64,000 bases of DNA from an uncultured Coprococcus sp. (GCA_934277375.1 CAKQTZ010000005.1:217274-281273), one strand, 5' to 3'. Counted from the stretch's first letter, positions 42,189-51,301 are shown. The notes: generated by a model not told the origin, from the sequence alone. A program made the numbers and translations.

Positions 42189-42767
42189 ATGAAGATTTAT
42201 GACAGAATCATGGGACTTGGAACAAAGATGACAGACATGGATGCCTCCACATACCAGGGGGCGTTCATAGGCAAGATATCCTACACGGTGGACAGAGAGA
42301 AGGCGGAGGCTGCCGACAGCATCACATATGAGTATGGCGATGTAAAGGAGAATGCCTTTATGTACATACTCTCAATACTTGGAAAGGTGGAGGGAGATGA
42401 GACTCCTGTTGAGAAGATGACCATCACACTCGTAAAGGCATCAGACAAGGAGAAGGAGATCAAGAGAGTGGAGAAGGCTGAGTACGAGGATGAAAAGCCG
42501 TTCCACACATTTACAAAGGAAGAGGTATATGCATTCAGTAAGGAGACAGGTGACGAGAATAAGATTCATCTCACCGATCATCCCGTGGTTCAGGGAATGC
42601 TGCTTCTCCGCACCGCTGCCTGTGCACATGAGGATCTCAAGAGACTGGATGTAAAATTCGTTGAACCTTCATACGCTGAGGAGGAGCTCATGTGGGGAAG
42701 CAATGGAAGAGAACTCGTTTTATATGCTGATGGATATGTAAAGGCATCCTTCAAAGTTGTGAGATAG
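42189..42767 (+). CDS. MaoC-like hotdog-fold protein
   Basis: 192 residues. The C-terminal half has FHTFTKEEVYAFSKETGD and ENKIHLTDHPVVQGMLLLR, matching the hydratase 2 motif (Asp...His plus QGM) of MaoC-like dehydratases that act on enoyl thioesters. The N-terminal half (DASTYQGAFIGKISYTVD) is a second, less conserved part that may be a degenerate hotdog repeat. AAAAGGAG precedes the start. It lies behind bioB; a link to biotin precursor or fatty-acyl metabolism is speculative. Confidence 0.7.
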   Translation: MKIYDRIMGLGTKMTDMDASTYQGAFIGKISYTVDREKAEAADSITYEYGDVKENAFMYILSILGKVEGDETPVEKMTITLVKASDKEKEIKRVEKAEYEDEKPFHTFTKEEVYAFSKETGDENKIHLTDHPVVQGMLLLRTAACAHEDLKRLDVKFVEPSYAEEELMWGSNGRELVLYADGYVKASFKVVR

Positions 42768-42861
42768 CGTTATGTAAGAAAAGTTTTTATTTGACGAATT
42801 TTTATTTGAGGAGACAAGCGTTGTACGCACAATAATTGCGGCATGCTTTGTGGGAGAAAAA

Positions 42862-43920
42862 ATGGAAAAAAAGAGGATAGAATGGATAGATTTACTCAGG
42901 GCTTTTGCGATATTAGCAGTGTTACTTTGTCATGCTACAGAGGGAATATACCAGTTGAAGCTAGAAAGCGTCTCTGCTATGCCTATGACATCAAAGATAA
43001 TTGCTTTTGGAGGATTTAGTTTAGGAAGAATTGGTGTGCCAATTTTCCTGATGATTTCTGGATATCTTCTGCTCGATAGAACTTACGAAAGAGATACTAT
43101 TATAAAGTTCTGGAAAAATAATTGGTTCAAGTTGTTGATATGCACAGAAATATGGTTTTTAATATATGAGTTATTTTTGAAGTATATTATAAAGCAGGAT
43201 GTCCCGGTACAAATTATAATAAAAGATATGTTGTTTATACATAAGATCAATATGGGACATGTGTGGTATATGCCTATGATTCTTGGAATGTATGTACTTA
43301 TTCCGTTTGTAGCTATAGTGTTGAAAAATATAGATATGAACATGATTAAGTATACTGTTGCATTTTTCTCAATATGGGCGTTTGTGTTTCCACTGATAAA
43401 AGTAATGAATGATATTTTCAGTGGAGAGGACTTGTCTTTGCAGATGTCATTGGGGTATAGTGGCGGTGCATACGGATTGTATTTAGTATTGGGCTATATG
43501 CTGAAAAAAGGATTGCTTAAAAAACTTAAAACACCTATAGCCATAGGCTGTTGCCTGGTTGCCTGGGGAGGAACAGTAGCGTTTCAAATATGGGCATATT
43601 CAAGAGGGTGTCGATATAATGTTTGGTATGATTTCCCGTTGATTCTAATTGCTTCAACATTGCTGTTTGAACTGGGGTCAAGAATAAAAAAAGTAAGATT
43701 TTATAGTGTGGTTAAACAGATCTCATATTATTCATTTGCAATATATCTGATTCATTTTATGATAAGGATGCTATTAATAAATTACTTCTCAAATATAGAA
43801 ATGATGCGATCTGCTAAAGTGATGTTAGTTTGGATTGTGGATTTAGCTGCGAGCTTGGTACTTGCGTGGTTAATAAATAAAGTGCCGAAAATAGGAAAAT
43901 TTATTTTGTATACTAAATAA
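42862..43920 (+). CDS. Acyltransferase 3 family membrane protein
   Basis: 352 residues with about ten helices. The opening RIEWIDLLRAFAILAVLLCHATEGIY holds the Arg-x10-His pair of acyltransferase-3 (OafA/WecH-like) enzymes; LGRIGVPIFLMISGYLLL and a later MGHVWYMPMILGMY are also typical. These proteins O-acetylate cell-surface sugars. The gene is visibly richer in A and T than its neighbours, which suggests acquisition. Start at 42862 uses GGGAG 5-6 bases upstream. Confidence 0.88.
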   Translation: MEKKRIEWIDLLRAFAILAVLLCHATEGIYQLKLESVSAMPMTSKIIAFGGFSLGRIGVPIFLMISGYLLLDRTYERDTIIKFWKNNWFKLLICTEIWFLIYELFLKYIIKQDVPVQIIIKDMLFIHKINMGHVWYMPMILGMYVLIPFVAIVLKNIDMNMIKYTVAFFSIWAFVFPLIKVMNDIFSGEDLSLQMSLGYSGGAYGLYLVLGYMLKKGLLKKLKTPIAIGCCLVAWGGTVAFQIWAYSRGCRYNVWYDFPLILIASTLLFELGSRIKKVRFYSVVKQISYYSFAIYLIHFMIRMLLINYFSNIEMMRSAKVMLVWIVDLAASLVLAWLINKVPKIGKFILYTK

Positions 43921-43950
43921 AGCAATATGAATGAACAGTTTTACCAATTC

Positions 43951-44008
43951 ATTATTAAAAATATGGGGTGAATGCTATTGCGAGCATTCACCCCATATTT
44001 TTAATAAT
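43951..44008 (+). terminator. Bidirectional terminator (perfect 26-bp stem)
   Basis: Arms 43951-43976 and 43983-44008 are exact complements around a 6-base loop, with A-rich and T-rich outer ends on both sides. It separates the convergent acyltransferase and lysozyme genes. Confidence 0.9.
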
Positions 44009-44020
44009 GTTATTTTGTTA

Positions 44021-46603
44021 CTATTTGATCCTTACAAACTCTCCAAATACATATCCGGTGAGCTTTTTGTTATTCTTTGTGCAGCTTACTTTGTACCAGT
44101 CGTCGGAGCCTGAACGGGCATAACCGATAATCTTAACCTTGGTACCCCTGGCAAGCTCTGTTTTAATCTTGCCGCTTGTTCCTGCGGATGCTCTCAGTCT
44201 TACTCTGCTTTCGATGATAGTTCCCTGCAATGTCTTATTTTTCACGGGAGCGCCTGACGTCTGACCGTAATAAGCTTTGTTATTATATATAGTATATGCG
44301 ACTATTCTGTAACCATATCCCTTTGACAGAGAAGGCAGAACACACAGCGTGGTCGCAGGGTTGGTAATCTTTTTAGCCTTTGTATACTTTTGGGTCTTAA
44401 AGTTGTATTTGTAGATTATGTATCCGGATACACCGTTCATCTTGCTCCACTTCAGGTAAGTCTTAGATCCGATGGTTGTATACTGGAATGATTTTGTAAA
44501 TGTAGCTGGTGCTGTGCGTGTACTGTATTTCAGAAGTGAACTATAGTTGGTACGCGTTCCGGTCTTGGTATATGCACGTATAGCGAATTTGTATGATGTA
44601 TTGGCCTTAAGACCTGTAAATGTGTACGATCTGTTTGTGCTTCCATCCAGTCTCTTGAGTCTTACATAAGCTTTCTTTGAAGGCTCATATTTATAAACGT
44701 AGTAACCGGCAGCACGGTTGACTTTACTCCATACAATCGTTATGGATTTTGCAGACCTTTTATCTGTTCTTGCCATCTTAGGTGAAGCAGGACCGGTACA
44801 GCCTGTTGCGGCTGGGGACATATCAGTATAGTAAAGCTTACCGCCTTTTGTGTAGTAAGCAAGTACTGCATAGTTATACTGCGTGGCTGATGCCAGCTTG
44901 TTGTGCGTGTATGTTGTGTCCTTCTGAGCCGAGATCTTTGCAAGTCTTGTCCAGCTTGCGGAATCATCATCCCATGTACAAATGATATAACCATCTACAT
45001 TGTTCTGTTTGTTCCATCTCATTGTGATGGAGTTTGAGGTCGATGAACTCTCTCTCAGACCACTTACAGGGCCGGGGCCGGTTGTGGCAGATGCCTCGGT
45101 GGACATGACATGGTATATAGTTCCAAAGTCCGAATCTGTGTAGGCTCTTACTTTGTATGTATACTTTGTTCCGCCATATAAATGGGTATCTGTGTATGAA
45201 CAGTTGGTTGACGGTGTAACGGATGCAATCCTGTCATATTTTTTTGTTGAAGAGTTGTATCTGTATATCTTGTATCCTGTGGCAGCAGGAATGGCGGACC
45301 AGGTCAGTTTTATGGATGACGATGAGGCCTGTGAAGCTTTAAAGTTTTCAATGGTATCTGCGATTGTTATTCCACTGCACTCCTGGGAAAGCTTTCCGTA
45401 GACTGATCCGGAGTTCAGTTTATAATATCCTCTTACTTTATATGTGTATTTCTGTCCATCCTGAAGATTCTTATCGGTAAATGTCAGCTTTCCGGCTCCC
45501 TTTACTGTTCCAACGGATATATATTTTTTCTGACTGGAGTCGTAGCGTACTATCCGATAGCCATATACTTCCGGAATCTTGCTCCATTTCAGAGTTATGG
45601 TAGAATCTGTGGATTCGGTCTGCGCAAGAGAAGCTGGTGCAGCAGGAGTAGTGATATATCGATAGTTCATATCTGTGGCATGAGATATACCTGGAACATC
45701 TCCAATATCAGAATACTGCCAGTATGTATGCTTGCTGGTCAGGGTATCAGTGTCGTTGTACTGCGCAGTCCATACAGGATAGGACTTAGCTATATTAGAT
45801 CCGTTCATGTCGTCTGTGATGACTGTCTTGCTTGCGTACAACATTCCCACATAGCCCTTGGATTCCACAGTTGAGCAGAATGTTTTGATGACATTTGTGG
45901 CCTGGGCTTTTGAAAGATGGGCATCGTACAGTCTTCCGGCAAGCCCACCATTTTCCCATGCGTATTCATAATCCATAACAATAGGAAGATTGATATTGTA
46001 GCCGGATATGAGTTTCATGGTATATGTCGCTTCTTTTTTTGCCTCTGCAGTTGATATGGCCTGTGAATAGAAATATACACCCACATCAAGACCGGCAGCG
46101 GTGGCGTTCTTGAGATTCTCCTTGTAATTTGAATCTATGTAATAATCACCTGAACCGTAATAGCGGCCGCCCACACGTATGATGGCAAATGAGATACCGG
46201 AAGCCTTAACTTTTTTCCAGTTGATATCTCCGTTCCACTCTGATACGTCTATACCACGTACGACTTTGTAACCCTTAAACATGGATGAATGTGATTCCCC
46301 ATATGATGCGATGGATGCTGTGTCAGATGCGTTGACAAAGTCAGACTGCTTCTGGAGCTGTCTTATAGTTTCCGGGTCGTTGTTATACAGACTGTATATG
46401 TATTTTGTCTCTTCGGTGGTAAGCTCAGTGTAGTCAAAATTGCCGTCATTTACGACCTGTTCTATCTCTGCTTTCGTGGATGTGCAATCTATGTCAGACA
46501 TGTCTGATGCATAGGCAGTTTTATGCATTCCACCTGCAAAAGAAAAGATACTGAGTCCCAGTGTAAAACCCAGTATTGTCTTGGTAAAATGTTTTGTAAT
46601 CAT
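44021..46603 (-). CDS. Secreted GH25 lysozyme with FN3 repeats and SH3 domain
   Basis: 860 residues. Signal peptide (1-33, cut near AYA-S). GH25 muramidase domain at about 113-315: GIDVSEWNGDINW with Asp119, and IVMDYEYAW with Asp211 and Glu213 as catalytic residues. Five fibronectin type III domains follow (each with a pattern such as SITLKWSKIPEVYGYRIVRY), about 85-95 residues apart. A bacterial SH3 domain ends the chain (ESRVRLRASAGTSGKIKTE). It cleaves peptidoglycan; the FN3 and SH3 parts likely bind wall glycans. GGAGG on the - strand marks the start. It has its own promoter. Confidence 0.93.
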   Translation of the reverse strand: MITKHFTKTILGFTLGLSIFSFAGGMHKTAYASDMSDIDCTSTKAEIEQVVNDGNFDYTELTTEETKYIYSLYNNDPETIRQLQKQSDFVNASDTASIASYGESHSSMFKGYKVVRGIDVSEWNGDINWKKVKASGISFAIIRVGGRYYGSGDYYIDSNYKENLKNATAAGLDVGVYFYSQAISTAEAKKEATYTMKLISGYNINLPIVMDYEYAWENGGLAGRLYDAHLSKAQATNVIKTFCSTVESKGYVGMLYASKTVITDDMNGSNIAKSYPVWTAQYNDTDTLTSKHTYWQYSDIGDVPGISHATDMNYRYITTPAAPASLAQTESTDSTITLKWSKIPEVYGYRIVRYDSSQKKYISVGTVKGAGKLTFTDKNLQDGQKYTYKVRGYYKLNSGSVYGKLSQECSGITIADTIENFKASQASSSSIKLTWSAIPAATGYKIYRYNSSTKKYDRIASVTPSTNCSYTDTHLYGGTKYTYKVRAYTDSDFGTIYHVMSTEASATTGPGPVSGLRESSSTSNSITMRWNKQNNVDGYIICTWDDDSASWTRLAKISAQKDTTYTHNKLASATQYNYAVLAYYTKGGKLYYTDMSPAATGCTGPASPKMARTDKRSAKSITIVWSKVNRAAGYYVYKYEPSKKAYVRLKRLDGSTNRSYTFTGLKANTSYKFAIRAYTKTGTRTNYSSLLKYSTRTAPATFTKSFQYTTIGSKTYLKWSKMNGVSGYIIYKYNFKTQKYTKAKKITNPATTLCVLPSLSKGYGYRIVAYTIYNNKAYYGQTSGAPVKNKTLQGTIIESRVRLRASAGTSGKIKTELARGTKVKIIGYARSGSDDWYKVSCTKNNKKLTGYVFGEFVRIK

Positions 46604-46634
46604 ATAATCCTCCCTAAGATCTTTTATAGTTTAC

Positions 46635-46663
46635 ATAATATAATCATATGTATCAAAAGTCAA
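46635..46663 (-). promoter_or_regulatory. Promoter of the GH25 lysozyme gene
   Basis: On the - strand TTGACT (46663-46658), 17-base spacer, TATTAT (46640-46635), close to the sigma-A consensus. Confidence 0.7.
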
Positions 46664-46791
46664 CAAATTAGAAGCTGTTGTTACGATAATATTACAAAAA
46701 AACAGCTGGATCAATATGGTAAAGATTGAGCAAATAAATAAAAAAATACATGTAAAGGATAATAAAATTCATATAAAATCTAAAAAGTGTA

Positions 46792-46800
46792 TGATATAAT
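46792..46800 (+). promoter_or_regulatory. Extended -10 promoter of pyk
   Basis: TG-A-TATAAT about 58 bases before the pyk start, without a clear -35 box. Confidence 0.5.
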
Positions 46801-46858
46801 TATGAAGCCATTGGTAAGTGCGGCTAATAAAATATAAAACAACAGGAGGAGTATTCTT

Positions 46859-48604
46859 ATGAATATGAGAAAGACGAAAATAATATGTACATTGGGTCCT
46901 GCCACAGACGATGATGAGGTCCTCAGAAAACTGATGATTGAGGGAATGGATGTTGCAAGATTCAATTTTTCTCATGGAGATCATGCTCAGCACAGAAAGA
47001 ATAAGGATAGAGTAGAGAAGCTTCGCGAAGAACTGGGGCTGCCTGTGGCAACGCTGCTTGACACAAAGGGTCCGGAGATCAGAGTCGGAGATTTTAAGGA
47101 AGGCAGAGTAGAACTGGTTGAAGGACAGACATTTACACTCACAACGGAGGATGTTGTGGGCGATCAGGCTAAAGTGTCTATAACATATAAGAATCTTGTC
47201 AACGATGTAAAACCGGGAGACACTATACTTATAGATGATGGTCTTATAAATATGAAGATAGAGAAGGTTACAGGCACGGAGATAGTATGCCGTGTAGAGA
47301 ACGGTGGACCTGTGTCAAATCACAAGGGTGTGAATGTTCCAAGAGTCAACCTTACCATGCCATATATAAGTGATGTGGACAGAGAGGACATCATATTTGG
47401 AATAAAGAATGATTTTGATTTTATCGCAGCATCATTTGTAAGATCAGCGGACGACATTCTTGAGATCAGAAAGATCCTTGATGAGTACGAATGCGACAAC
47501 ATTAACATAATAGCCAAGATAGAGAATATGCAGGGCGTTGACAACATAGATGAGATAATAAGAGTTTCAGATGGAATCATGGTTGCCAGGGGCGATATGG
47601 GTGTTGAGATCCCTCTTGAAGATGTGCCTATCATTCAGAAGATGATCATAAAGAAAGTGTACAATGCTGACAAGCAGGTGATCACGGCAACACAGATGCT
47701 CGACTCGATGATGATACATCCAAGACCAACCAGAGCTGAGGCAACAGACGTTGCAAATGCCATATATGACGGAACAAGTGCGATCATGTTGTCAGGAGAG
47801 ACGGCTGCCGGAAAATATCCGGTGGAGGCATTGCACACCATGAAGACTATTGCAGAACGTGCAGAGCGTGATATTGATTACAATAAGAGATTCTTCAACA
47901 GGGACGCAGTCCAGAATCCGGATATAACAAGTGCTATATCACATGCCACATGTACTACGGCTATAGACCTTGCTGCTGCAGCCATAATAACCGTAACAAA
48001 ATCAGGAAAAACAGCCAGAATGCTTTCAAAATACAGACCTAAGTGTCCGATAATAGGATGTACACCGGTCAAGAAGGTGGCACGTCAGATAAATCTGTCA
48101 TGGGGTGTACAGCCGCTTGTTATAGGTGAAGAGAACAATACAGATGATCTGTTTGAACATGCTGTTGACGCTGCTAAGAGACATGGTTATGTAAGGGATG
48201 GAGAGGTTACCGTAATAACAGCGGGAGTTCCACTTGGGGTTACAGGAACAACAAACCTTATAAAAGTGCACGTAGTAGGACATATTCTTGTAAAGGGATA
48301 TTCTATAAATGAGAGAAGTGCCACAGCACCACTCTGCGTATGTGATACAGAGGAAGATCTGATCAGAAATTACAAGGATGGAGATATCATAGTAATAAAT
48401 GAGACCAGCAACAGGATTATGGATCAACTCAAAACTGCATCAGCAATAGTGTGTGAAAAAAATGGTGGCAATTCACATGCAGCCATAGTCGGCCTCAGCA
48501 GGGATATACCTGTTATTCTGGGCGCTCAGAACGCGACCAAGATATTAAAATCAGGATCGATAGTAACGGTAAACGGTGAGGATGGAGTAGTAATATCAAA
48601 CTAA
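46859..48604 (+). CDS. pyk: Pyruvate kinase with C-terminal PEP-utiliser domain
   Basis: 581 residues. Core: TKIICTLGPA, ARFNFSHG, LLDTKGPEIR, IAKIENMQGVDNIDEI (Lys and Glu for metal and catalysis), GVEIPLEDVP and VITATQMLDSM. The last 100 residues, with GGNSHAAIVGLSRDIPVILG, form the extra PEP-utiliser swivel domain known from Bacillus pyruvate kinases. It makes pyruvate and ATP in glycolysis. GGAGGAG precedes ATG 46859; ATG 46865 is an alternative. Confidence 0.96.
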   Translation: MNMRKTKIICTLGPATDDDEVLRKLMIEGMDVARFNFSHGDHAQHRKNKDRVEKLREELGLPVATLLDTKGPEIRVGDFKEGRVELVEGQTFTLTTEDVVGDQAKVSITYKNLVNDVKPGDTILIDDGLINMKIEKVTGTEIVCRVENGGPVSNHKGVNVPRVNLTMPYISDVDREDIIFGIKNDFDFIAASFVRSADDILEIRKILDEYECDNINIIAKIENMQGVDNIDEIIRVSDGIMVARGDMGVEIPLEDVPIIQKMIIKKVYNADKQVITATQMLDSMMIHPRPTRAEATDVANAIYDGTSAIMLSGETAAGKYPVEALHTMKTIAERAERDIDYNKRFFNRDAVQNPDITSAISHATCTTAIDLAAAAIITVTKSGKTARMLSKYRPKCPIIGCTPVKKVARQINLSWGVQPLVIGEENNTDDLFEHAVDAAKRHGYVRDGEVTVITAGVPLGVTGTTNLIKVHVVGHILVKGYSINERSATAPLCVCDTEEDLIRNYKDGDIIVINETSNRIMDQLKTASAIVCEKNGGNSHAAIVGLSRDIPVILGAQNATKILKSGSIVTVNGEDGVVISN

Positions 48605-48651
48605 ATGTAATATATTCGTAACAAAAATTAAATAAAAACGTATTAAAACAG

Positions 48652-48747
48652 ACCTCCTGTGTTGACAAATGTAATCGCTGTTGTTATAATACAATGGATT
48701 TGTAACAGAAATGTAATATAATTTGCAGTGATCAAGACACAGGAGGT
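48652..48747 (+). promoter_or_regulatory. Inverted repeat enclosing the nlpC promoter and ribosome site
   Basis: ACCTCCTGTGT (48652-48662) is the exact complement of ACACAGGAGGT (48737-48747), the latter being the ribosome site. The left arm is upstream of the transcription start, so only transcripts reading through from pyk would contain both arms and hide the ribosome site. Confidence 0.55.
48662..48690 (+). promoter_or_regulatory. Consensus promoter of the NlpC/P60 gene
   Basis: TTGACA (48662-48667), 17-base spacer, TATAAT (48685-48690): a perfect match to sigma-A boxes and spacing. Confidence 0.92.
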
Positions 48748-48753
48748 TTTATA

Positions 48754-50562
48754 ATGTATAAATCTGGTACATTGAAAAAAACTATAGTTGTTGCTGCTGC
48801 GGCTGGATTTGTTATAACTACTTCATTCGGCACGGTCAGCGCCGGACAGGTTTACAATGATTCAACTGTTGGAGTATCTTCGGCACTGGACAGGTATATA
48901 AATCATATAACAGAAAATAATGATGGCAGCTATGCAGATGCCACGGCTACAGATGCGAAGACGGTTGCCGTTAAAACACAGAGCACGATGGCTGCTGGAG
49001 ACAAGGCTGCACAGAAGACGGAAAAGACGACTGACAAAAAAAATACTACTAAGGAAAAGACGAATACTAAGACGGATAATAAGACGACAGATAGTAAGCA
49101 GGCAAAGAAAGCAGACACTGCAGAGAAAGAGGACAAGATAAAGTATCCTGAGTTCGAAGGCAAATGTATAGCTATATCCACGGACTATGTGAATATAAGA
49201 TCTGAGGCCGGAACGGATTCGGATGTTATAGGAATCATAGGAAGCAATGGAGTGGCAACTGTTGAGGAGAAAGGCTCTGAGTGGACAAAGGTAGTATCAG
49301 GAGACTGTGAAGGGTACATCAGAAATGACCTTCTGGTATATGGTGATGATGCCGGAGAATATGCTGAGGCGAATTGCAGTAAGAAAGCAACTGTCTCTAC
49401 TGATACGTTAAACGTGCGAGAGGACGCAGATGCTGATTCAGATTGCGTAACTCAGGTGGGAATGGGACAGACTTTTGACATATTGTCTCAGAATGATGGA
49501 TGGATACAGATTGCACTGGATGATTCGACAAGTGGATATGTGAGTGCAGATTATATTGATTATACATATGATCTTGATACGGCAAAGAGCATGGAGCAGG
49601 TACAGGAGGAGATAGCTTCTCAGCAGACTGCTGATTCACAGGAAGACAGTCAGGACACTACAGATGATCAGACAACAGATGGCAGCGAGGATACTGCAGA
49701 TGATCAGACAGCAGATGGCAGCGAGGATGCAGCAGATGATCAGACAGCAGATGGCAGCGAGGATACTGTAGACGATCAGACAGCAGATGACGGCGAGGAT
49801 ACTGTAGACGATCAGACAGCAGATGGCAGCGAGGATGCAGCAGATGATCAGACAGCAGATGGCAGCCAGGATGCTACAGATGATCAGACAGCAGATGACA
49901 GCCAGGATGCTTCAGATGACCAGACAGCAGATGACAGTCAGGATGCTTCGGATGACCAGACAGCAGATGACAGCGAGGACACCACAGACGATCAGACAGC
50001 AGATGACAGCGAGGATACTGCAGATGATCAGACGGCAGATGACAGCGAGAATACTGCAGATGATCAGACAGCAGATGACAGCGAGGATGCAGCAGATGAT
50101 CAGACGGCAGATGACAGCGAGGATGCAGCAGATGATCAGACGACAGATGACAGTCAGGATGCAGCAGATGACCAGACTGCTGATGCGGCGGCACCAAGCG
50201 GCCAGACAGGAGTAGATCTTGCAAACTACGCTACACAGTTTGTTGGCAACCCATATGTATATGGAGGCTCAAGTTTAACTGATGGCGCCGACTGTTCAGG
50301 TTTTGTTATGGCAGTATATGCACAGTTTGGATATTCATTGCCACATTCGGCAGGAATGCAGTCTGATTATGGAACGAGAGTCGATACATCGAGTCTTGAA
50401 CCTGGAGATATTCTTTTCTATGGTGATGGCTCTATAGAACATTGTGCTATATATATTGGCGATGGCATGATAGTTCACGCAAGTACAGAAGAAACTGGAA
50501 TAAAGATATCATCTGCATTTTACAGAGATCCTATGTGTGCAGTAAGACTTATAGGACAGTAG
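48754..50562 (+). CDS. Secreted NlpC/P60 peptidoglycan hydrolase with SH3 domains and acidic repeats
   Basis: 602 residues. Signal peptide (1-30), then a Lys/Thr-rich stretch to about 130. Two bacterial SH3 domains follow (IAISTDYVNIRSEAGTDSD and VSTDTLNVREDADADSD). Residues 304-471 are fourteen 12-residue acidic repeats (consensus DDQTADDSEDAA) and form a long flexible spacer. The C-terminal NlpC/P60 domain has Cys514 (GADCSGFV), His563 (EHCAIYIGDG) and His575 (IVHAS), the catalytic triad residues of gamma-D-Glu endopeptidases. It presumably cuts wall peptides during growth or division. A perfect promoter suggests high expression. Confidence 0.94.
   Translation: MYKSGTLKKTIVVAAAAGFVITTSFGTVSAGQVYNDSTVGVSSALDRYINHITENNDGSYADATATDAKTVAVKTQSTMAAGDKAAQKTEKTTDKKNTTKEKTNTKTDNKTTDSKQAKKADTAEKEDKIKYPEFEGKCIAISTDYVNIRSEAGTDSDVIGIIGSNGVATVEEKGSEWTKVVSGDCEGYIRNDLLVYGDDAGEYAEANCSKKATVSTDTLNVREDADADSDCVTQVGMGQTFDILSQNDGWIQIALDDSTSGYVSADYIDYTYDLDTAKSMEQVQEEIASQQTADSQEDSQDTTDDQTTDGSEDTADDQTADGSEDAADDQTADGSEDTVDDQTADDGEDTVDDQTADGSEDAADDQTADGSQDATDDQTADDSQDASDDQTADDSQDASDDQTADDSEDTTDDQTADDSEDTADDQTADDSENTADDQTADDSEDAADDQTADDSEDAADDQTTDDSQDAADDQTADAAAPSGQTGVDLANYATQFVGNPYVYGGSSLTDGADCSGFVMAVYAQFGYSLPHSAGMQSDYGTRVDTSSLEPGDILFYGDGSIEHCAIYIGDGMIVHASTEETGIKISSAFYRDPMCAVRLIGQ
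49663..50166 (+). repeat. Coding 36-bp minisatellite, fourteen units
   Basis: Fourteen in-frame units of 36 bp plus a partial fifteenth encode DDQT-A/T-D-G/D-S-E/Q-D-x-x. Neighbouring units are nearly identical in DNA, so copy number probably varies between strains. Confidence 0.95.
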
Positions 50563-50594
50563 ACAAAAACGGATATATTATGTATACTAGATAT

Positions 50595-50628
50595 AAAAGG
50601 GGGCATGGTGACATGCACCCTTTTGTGC
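50595..50628 (+). terminator. Terminator after the NlpC/P60 gene
   Basis: AAAAGGG-GGCATG (50595-50607) pairs with CATGC-ACCCTTTT (50612-50624) with one mismatch; the stem ends in a T run. Confidence 0.7.
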
Positions 50629-50698
50629 AATATGGCGAAAAGTGCGTCTTTTACACAAATAAAGTTGTCATGTTGAACATAAAAATGTGGCAAATATA

Positions 50699-50726
50699 TT
50701 GAAAAAAAGACAGTATATGTTATAAT
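50699..50726 (+). promoter_or_regulatory. Promoter of hpf
   Basis: TTGAAA (50699-50704), 16-base spacer, TATAAT (50721-50726) preceded by TGT (extended -10). Confidence 0.7.
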
Positions 50727-50773
50727 AGTTGTATCAATTTGGATTATATCCAAAAAAGAAGGAGTTGGGCATC

Positions 50774-51301
50774 ATGAATTACATAATCAGCGGTAAGAAT
50801 ATTGAAGTTACAGAAGGACTTAGAAATGCAGTACAGGACAAGCTCTCAAAGCTTGAGAAGTACTTTGCAGCTGACACTGGCGCACAGGTCACATTCAGCG
50901 TAGAGAAGGATAGACAGAAGATAGAGGTAACAATCCCTATGAAGGGACATATAATCAGAGCCGAGCAGGTAAGTGATGACATGTATGTGTCAATAGATCT
51001 TGTTGTAGAGGTTATTGAGAGACAGGTTACCAAGCATCGCAAGAAGCTCATTGATAAGGAGCAGAACGTAGCATACCTGAATGATGCATTTGTTGACGAG
51101 GATATCGAGGATGATGACGATATCAAGATCGTAAGAACCAAGAAGTTCGAGGTTAAGCCTATGTATCCTGAGGATGCATGTATCCAGATGGATCTGTTAG
51201 GACATAACTTCTACGTATTCAGAAACGCAGAGTCAGACGAGGTTAATGTCGTATATAAGAGAAAGGGCGGCACATACGGAATTATAGAGCCAGAGTACTA
51301 A
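50774..51301 (+). CDS. hpf: Ribosome hibernation promoting factor, long form
   Basis: 175 residues. N-terminal ribosome-binding domain (MNYIISGKNIEVTEGLRNAV... through MYVSIDLVVEVIERQ), an acidic linker (DEDIEDDDDI), and the C-terminal dimerisation domain (FEVKPMYPEDACIQMDLLGHNFYVFRNAESDEVNVVYKRKGG). Long HPF joins two 70S ribosomes into inactive 100S particles in stationary phase. The start at 50774 follows AAGGAG; an in-frame start at 50729 lies in the leader. Confidence 0.96.
   Translation: MNYIISGKNIEVTEGLRNAVQDKLSKLEKYFAADTGAQVTFSVEKDRQKIEVTIPMKGHIIRAEQVSDDMYVSIDLVVEVIERQVTKHRKKLIDKEQNVAYLNDAFVDEDIEDDDDIKIVRTKKFEVKPMYPEDACIQMDLLGHNFYVFRNAESDEVNVVYKRKGGTYGIIEPEY

Noticed and set aside
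45153..45401. + strand frames inside the lysozyme gene
   Set aside because: Antisense shadows of the FN3 repeats without start signals or recognisable domains.
49823..50215. Open frame inside the minisatellite (+ strand, other frame), with another on the - strand at 49874-50224
   Set aside because: Both exist only because a 36-bp repeat without stops in one frame tends to lack them in others; no ribosome site, and the real frame encodes a complete NlpC/P60 protein.
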